A DNA stretch of 64,000 nucleotides. It comes from UBA5158 sp040389045. GTDB taxonomy: Bacteria > Pseudomonadota > Gammaproteobacteria > DSM-16500. Below, one piece after another: positions 60,330-64,000 of the stretch. Below the pieces are notes generated by a model, which searched no databases, was not told the DNA's origin, and saw nothing but the letters and a program-made list of their open reading frames with translations. Every line of letters begins with the position of its first letter. Within the stretch, counting starts at the first letter, position 1. The DNA lies in contig JAZKAT010000022.1 in NCBI GenBank assembly GCA_040389045.1, forward strand, positions 15,245-79,244, written 5' to 3'. Position numbers and translations under genes: made by a program.

Positions 60330-61202
60330 CTAAACTCCGCTGATGGCTGCTTCTATAGTGGCAGGTGATAAGTTAACAATAGCACGGGCTTTATCCAACA
60401 TGGCCGCGTCATCACGCACTTGGTTTTGCGTCACCTTACTATGATCGCTAACCCATTTATCAAATTCTTCCTGCGACACCGCTTTCACGACAATAGGCAT
60501 GAACGCATGGTTTACACCGCATAATTCACCACACTGGCCGCGATACGTACCCGGTTCGTTAATGTAAAACCAGTTTTCATTGATGAAACCCGGCACCGCG
60601 TCTTGCTTCACACCTAACTCCGGCACCCACCAGTCATGGATAACATCATCCGCCGTCACTAATAATTTCACTTTCGTTTTAACCGGCACTACCAATTCAT
60701 TATCCACTTCCAATAAATACCATTGGCCTTTGGGTTTCACGTTATTAATTTGATCTTGCGGCGTGGACAAATTACTGAAAAAACTAATCCCCTGGTCGAG
60801 GTATTCATATTTCCATTTCCATTGATAACCGGTCACTTTAATAGTGAGTTTAGATTCATCGGTATTATGAATATTTTTTAAGACTATGGTCGCGGGAATA
60901 GCCAGCGCGATTAAAATTAGCGTAGGAATCACCGTCCAGAGAATTTCCACGGCCAGGTGTTCATGAAAATGCGCGGCTTGTGCCCCTTTGGATTTGCGAT
61001 ACTTAAACAAAGAATAAAACAGTGCGCCAAACGTCAATACACCAATCACACAGCAAATATAAAAACATGCCATGTGCAAATTATAAATTTGATTACTAAT
61101 AGGCGACACACCATAAGGCATATTAATGCCAGGCGTCGCATAAGCGCCCGCTGACAAAACCATACCTGTTATTAATAACCATCGCCGGATCAATTGCTGC
61201 AT
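60330..61202 (-). CDS. coxB: Cytochrome c oxidase subunit II
   Basis: A 290-residue subunit with signal sequence (LLITGMVLSAGAYA), two membrane segments (about 40-62 and 85-105) and a periplasmic CuA domain. The CuA site is CGELCGVNHAFM, with Cys224, Cys228, His232 and Met235, and the upstream His is in DVIHDWWVPELG. It accepts electrons from cytochrome c. First gene of a long minus-strand run of oxidase and assembly genes. Its upstream region 61203-61441, shared with the divergent cytochrome gene, is AT-rich, with a CCCTTT/AAAGGG palindrome at 61226-61238. Confidence 0.94.
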   Translation of the reverse strand: MQQLIRRWLLITGMVLSAGAYATPGINMPYGVSPISNQIYNLHMACFYICCVIGVLTFGALFYSLFKYRKSKGAQAAHFHEHLAVEILWTVIPTLILIALAIPATIVLKNIHNTDESKLTIKVTGYQWKWKYEYLDQGISFFSNLSTPQDQINNVKPKGQWYLLEVDNELVVPVKTKVKLLVTADDVIHDWWVPELGVKQDAVPGFINENWFYINEPGTYRGQCGELCGVNHAFMPIVVKAVSQEEFDKWVSDHSKVTQNQVRDDAAMLDKARAIVNLSPATIEAAISGV

Positions 61203-61441
61203 AGAGAAACCTTAATATCGCCTCACCCTTTTAAAGGGCAATAATTAAAACATATTTTCTAAATAACACAAGATATTTGCCTGTCGGAAAACACCATCAA
61301 AAAAGTAAACTGATATTGCCTGTTTCCTATTCATAGTGTCAACATTAACTATTGTGTAATTATGTATAATCACTATAGAATGTGCGGCATCTCAGGGTAT
61401 AATTGACCAACATTTCGACAGCATGATTAAGGCCGCGTTAC

Positions 61442-63019
61442 ATGAAAAAAATAGTAAAACACATGACGGAAAAAAAATTCACCACAATCGCCGGCATTGT
61501 GATGGTGTTAATGGTCTCCCTGGGCATTTACACTGTGGTTGGAATTGGCACAAATGTCAAAGAAATAGCCGCAACACCCGCACAAACAGAATATAATTTT
61601 GCCACCTATCCTACCCCTAGCACGGCAGGCAAAGACCCTGAAGTGGTTAAGCGCGGTGAATATCTGGTGAAAGCGGGCGATTGTATAGCCTGTCACACTA
61701 ATAGTCCGGAAAAAGGCACACCCTTCGCGGGCGGCCTGCCTATGCAGACCCCGTTCGGCACCATATATTCACCCAATATCACCCCCGACCTTGAAACAGG
61801 TATAGGCAAATGGACGGATGAGCAATTTGTGAAAGCCATGCGTCATGGTGTTTCGCCGGAAGGACACTATTATTATCCCGCGTTTCCTTATTATTACTTC
61901 AACCATATTTCTGATGAAGATTTGCAGGCGATACGGGTTTATTTACAAAGTATTCCGGCGATACATCAAGTTAACCGACCGAATAAAATGGTCCCCCCAT
62001 TTAACCAGCGTATTTTACAATTTGGCTGGCGCTTTTTATTTTTCCGCCATGATGACAGCGGCCCCTTAAAAAATAATCCACAGGAATCAACCGAGTGGAA
62101 CCGCGGCGCTTATCTGGTCGAAAGTCTGGGACACTGTGCAATGTGCCACTCACCTTCCTATCACATTATCAGTGACTCCATCTCGCTTGGCGCGCCGATT
62201 CAAAAATACAATTTAACTGGCGCGAAAATCCAGGGTTACCTCGCACCCAATATTTCCAAAGCGAATTTGAATGAAGTTTCTACCGCTGACATCATGAATG
62301 TCTTCCTGAAAGATGAATTAATTGGCGGCGGTCATGTCGAAGGCCCCATGCTGGAAGTCAACCACGACAGTTTGAGTTATATGACTCAGGAAGATTTGCT
62401 AGCGATAGCAACTTACTTAAAATCCGTACAAAGCAAAGCGCCACCGAAACCGAGTGGTGGCGCTGGTGAAGCGACTTACGAAGGTTATTGCTCAGGCTGT
62501 CACGCCATGGGTTCTGGTGGCGCGCCGAAAATGGGTGACGCGGATGCCTGGGCAGCGATCATGAAAAAATCCACCATGGACCAGATTTACAGTAATGCGA
62601 TTCACGGTCTGAATGGCATGCCCGCGAAAGGTACTTGCATGTCTTGTTCGGATGATGACATCAAGAAAACCGTTGATTACATGATTCACGGTGGTAGTAG
62701 CGGCAGTAATACAGCCGGCACGCCTATGCTGATTCCAAAACCATTAACGATGGAACAAGCGCAGCAAGCTTACGAAAAAGATTGCAGCAGTTGTCATGCC
62801 AATAGTGTGGATGGCGCGCCCAAGCCGGGTGATGACGCAGCGTGGCAACCTATTATCGCGCAAGGTTTCTTTAATATTTATATGAATGTTACGACTGGAC
62901 GTAATGGCCATCCGGTGAAAGGAGTTTGTGTTGACACTTGTACGGATGCTGACGTGAAGGCCGCGATTAAATACATGTTGCAACAAAGTTCGAAAACCAA
63001 TAATTATGATTTGTGGTAA
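61442..63019 (+). CDS. Tetraheme membrane-anchored cytochrome c
   Basis: A 525-residue protein with an N-terminal membrane anchor (residues 14-38) and four CxxCH haem sites: Cys81-His85 (CIACH), Cys232-His236 (CAMCH), Cys350-His354 (CSGCH) and Cys448-His452 (CSSCH). The first two modules resemble the di-haem cytochrome subunits of alcohol/gluconate dehydrogenases. The last two are repeated cytochrome c5 domains, each with the extra Cys pair (GTCMSCSDDD and GVCVDTCTDAD). It looks like a fusion of a di-haem cytochrome with two c5 domains. Its position before coxC and divergent from coxB suggests it feeds electrons to this oxidase. The start is ATG 61442; TATAAT lies at 61365-61370. Confidence 0.88.
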   Translation: MKKIVKHMTEKKFTTIAGIVMVLMVSLGIYTVVGIGTNVKEIAATPAQTEYNFATYPTPSTAGKDPEVVKRGEYLVKAGDCIACHTNSPEKGTPFAGGLPMQTPFGTIYSPNITPDLETGIGKWTDEQFVKAMRHGVSPEGHYYYPAFPYYYFNHISDEDLQAIRVYLQSIPAIHQVNRPNKMVPPFNQRILQFGWRFLFFRHDDSGPLKNNPQESTEWNRGAYLVESLGHCAMCHSPSYHIISDSISLGAPIQKYNLTGAKIQGYLAPNISKANLNEVSTADIMNVFLKDELIGGGHVEGPMLEVNHDSLSYMTQEDLLAIATYLKSVQSKAPPKPSGGAGEATYEGYCSGCHAMGSGGAPKMGDADAWAAIMKKSTMDQIYSNAIHGLNGMPAKGTCMSCSDDDIKKTVDYMIHGGSSGSNTAGTPMLIPKPLTMEQAQQAYEKDCSSCHANSVDGAPKPGDDAAWQPIIAQGFFNIYMNVTTGRNGHPVKGVCVDTCTDADVKAAIKYMLQQSSKTNNYDLW

Positions 63020-63038
63020 CAGTTTGTGAGAGGTTCAC

Positions 63039-63917
63039 ATGAGTGATAAAAAACGCCCTTATTATTTACCCGAGCCTAGCAGTTGGCCGGTAAAAACTTC
63101 GCTGGCGTTAATTTGTATGTTAGCGGGTTTGGCTAACTGGTTACATGGCGCCTGGTTCGGGCCATCCATGTGTATTTTTGGTTTGTTAATGATTTTTTAT
63201 GTCGCGTATGGCTGGTTTGGTCTGGTGATACGTGAAAATCGCGCCGGTGATACCCTCATACCGCAAGTTGACCGCTCCTTCCGCTGGGGCATGTGCTGGT
63301 TTATTTTTTCTGAAGTCATGTTCTTTGGCGCGTTTTTCGGTGCGTTATTTTATGTGCGCGTGATTGTCGTGCCTATGCTGGGCGGCGCAGATTCGCATAT
63401 CGCCAGTCATATTGTTTTGTGGCCCGCTTTTAAAGATGTCTGGCCCTTGCTGCAGAATCCAGGCCCAGCGTCATTTGTCGGCCCAAAATCCGTCATGGAA
63501 GCCTGGGGCATTCCCGCGATTAACACTTTTATATTGTTAACCAGCGGCGCGACCATAACTGTTGCCCACTGGGCCTTAATAAAAGACCGCCGCACCACTA
63601 TGTTGATCGCCCAGTTCGTTACTATTTTGTTAGGCATCAGCTTCTTAATCCTGCAAGCCCATGAATATTCTATTGCGTATATGGAAAAAGGTTTGACCCT
63701 AGGCTCAGGAATTTATGGCACGACATTTTTCATGCTGACGGGTTTTCACGGTTTGCATGTGACTATAGGAACGATAGGCTTATGCACTATTTTCTATCGC
63801 ATGCTGCGGCATGATTTTAATTCACACAATCACTTCGCGTTTGAAGCCGTGTCCTGGTATTGGCACTTTGTAGACGTGGTGTGGTTACTCTTATTTGTGT
63901 TTGTTTATTGGCTGTAA
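63039..63917 (+). CDS. coxC: Cytochrome c oxidase subunit III
   Basis: A 292-residue, seven-segment subunit III. PYYLPEPSSWPVKTS opens it, RWGMCWFIFSEVMFFGAFFGA holds the conserved Glu, LTSGATITVAHWALI and FFMLTGFHGLHVTIG follow, and WYWHFVDVVWLLLFVFVYWL ends it, all diagnostic. It is 19 bases behind the tetraheme cytochrome gene and on the opposite strand from coxAB-ctaG, whereas coxC most often follows ctaG directly in related bacteria. Confidence 0.94.
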   Translation: MSDKKRPYYLPEPSSWPVKTSLALICMLAGLANWLHGAWFGPSMCIFGLLMIFYVAYGWFGLVIRENRAGDTLIPQVDRSFRWGMCWFIFSEVMFFGAFFGALFYVRVIVVPMLGGADSHIASHIVLWPAFKDVWPLLQNPGPASFVGPKSVMEAWGIPAINTFILLTSGATITVAHWALIKDRRTTMLIAQFVTILLGISFLILQAHEYSIAYMEKGLTLGSGIYGTTFFMLTGFHGLHVTIGTIGLCTIFYRMLRHDFNSHNHFAFEAVSWYWHFVDVVWLLLFVFVYWL

Positions 63918-63925
63918 ATCCTATC

Positions 63926-63951
63926 TGTCATGCCAGCGCAGGCATGGCAGA
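63926..63951. repeat. Single imperfect palindrome after coxC, related to the REPIN arms
   Basis: CTGTCATGCC and GGCATGGCAG pair with one mismatch around AGCGCA. It starts CTGTCAT and has GCGCAGGC in its centre, like the arms of the three doublets. It lies nine bases after the coxC stop and may end that transcript. Confidence 0.55.
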
Positions 63952-64000
63952 GCCTTTAACTTGTACACTTCTGATTCCAGTTGACATTAAGAATACAAGA

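Overview
The window looks like a piece of a gammaproteobacterial chromosome of moderate-to-low GC, most likely from the order Legionellales (Legionella, Coxiella, Aquicella or Berkiella type). This placement is an inference. It rests on ProP-like MFS carriers, an adenosine-kinase-like PfkB protein, a YfcG-type glutathione transferase, gammaproteobacterial cytochrome oxidase genes, and several large or eukaryotic-like proteins of the kind these host-associated bacteria secrete. No rRNA, tRNA, CRISPR array, integrase or transposase gene was seen.

Layout. 0-4 kb: two tandem paralogous membrane sensor histidine kinases; the second has lost an ATP-binding Asp. 4-6.2 kb: MFS carrier, CsaA and a GNAT acetyltransferase. 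6.2-10.4 kb: a divergent pair made of a PP2C-like phosphatase with rearranged motif order and an 835-aa protein with a NAPE-PLD-like metallo-beta-lactamase domain. 10.4-15.2 kb: DUF4239 protein, His/Tyr-rich secreted protein, cytochrome b561, cNMP-patatin lipase, and a small secreted Thr-tract protein broken by an assembly gap. 15.2-21.6 kb: an OprM/HlyD/RND efflux operon ending in a YceI gene. 22-29.8 kb: SPFH protein, FadI-like thiolase, serine hydrolase, adenosine-kinase-like protein, erythromycin-esterase-like protein and a second MFS carrier. 29.8-38.8 kb: an mdtABC-type operon with two RND permeases and its outer-membrane factor. 39-44.7 kb: an adenine-deaminase-like protein without three active-site His residues, a glutathione transferase and a 1296-aa protein of unknown function. 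44.8-48.3 kb: a GT39-like membrane protein and glutamate dehydrogenase, the latter broken by a second assembly gap. 48.4-53.6 kb: a giant 1441-aa protein with a perfect sigma70 promoter, followed in the same direction by a cytochrome c5 and a small Cys-containing protein. 53.8-63.9 kb: the aa3-type cytochrome oxidase locus with its assembly factors (coxB, coxA, ctaG, surf1, ctaA, ctaB, SCO, TlpA-like). coxC lies on the opposite strand behind a tetraheme cytochrome c.

Intergenic spaces carry at least three families of palindromic repeats. One is a REPIN-like doublet present three times with near-identical arms and unrelated spacers.

Both 100-N gaps are flanked by exact 55-bp duplicates. Collapsing the duplicate and the Ns restores a single intact reading frame in each affected gene, so the gaps appear to be scaffolding artefacts and not missing sequence. 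The items most worth a second look are the rearranged PP2C protein and its divergent lipase-like neighbour, the adenine deaminase pseudoenzyme, the two giant proteins, and the REPIN-like family.
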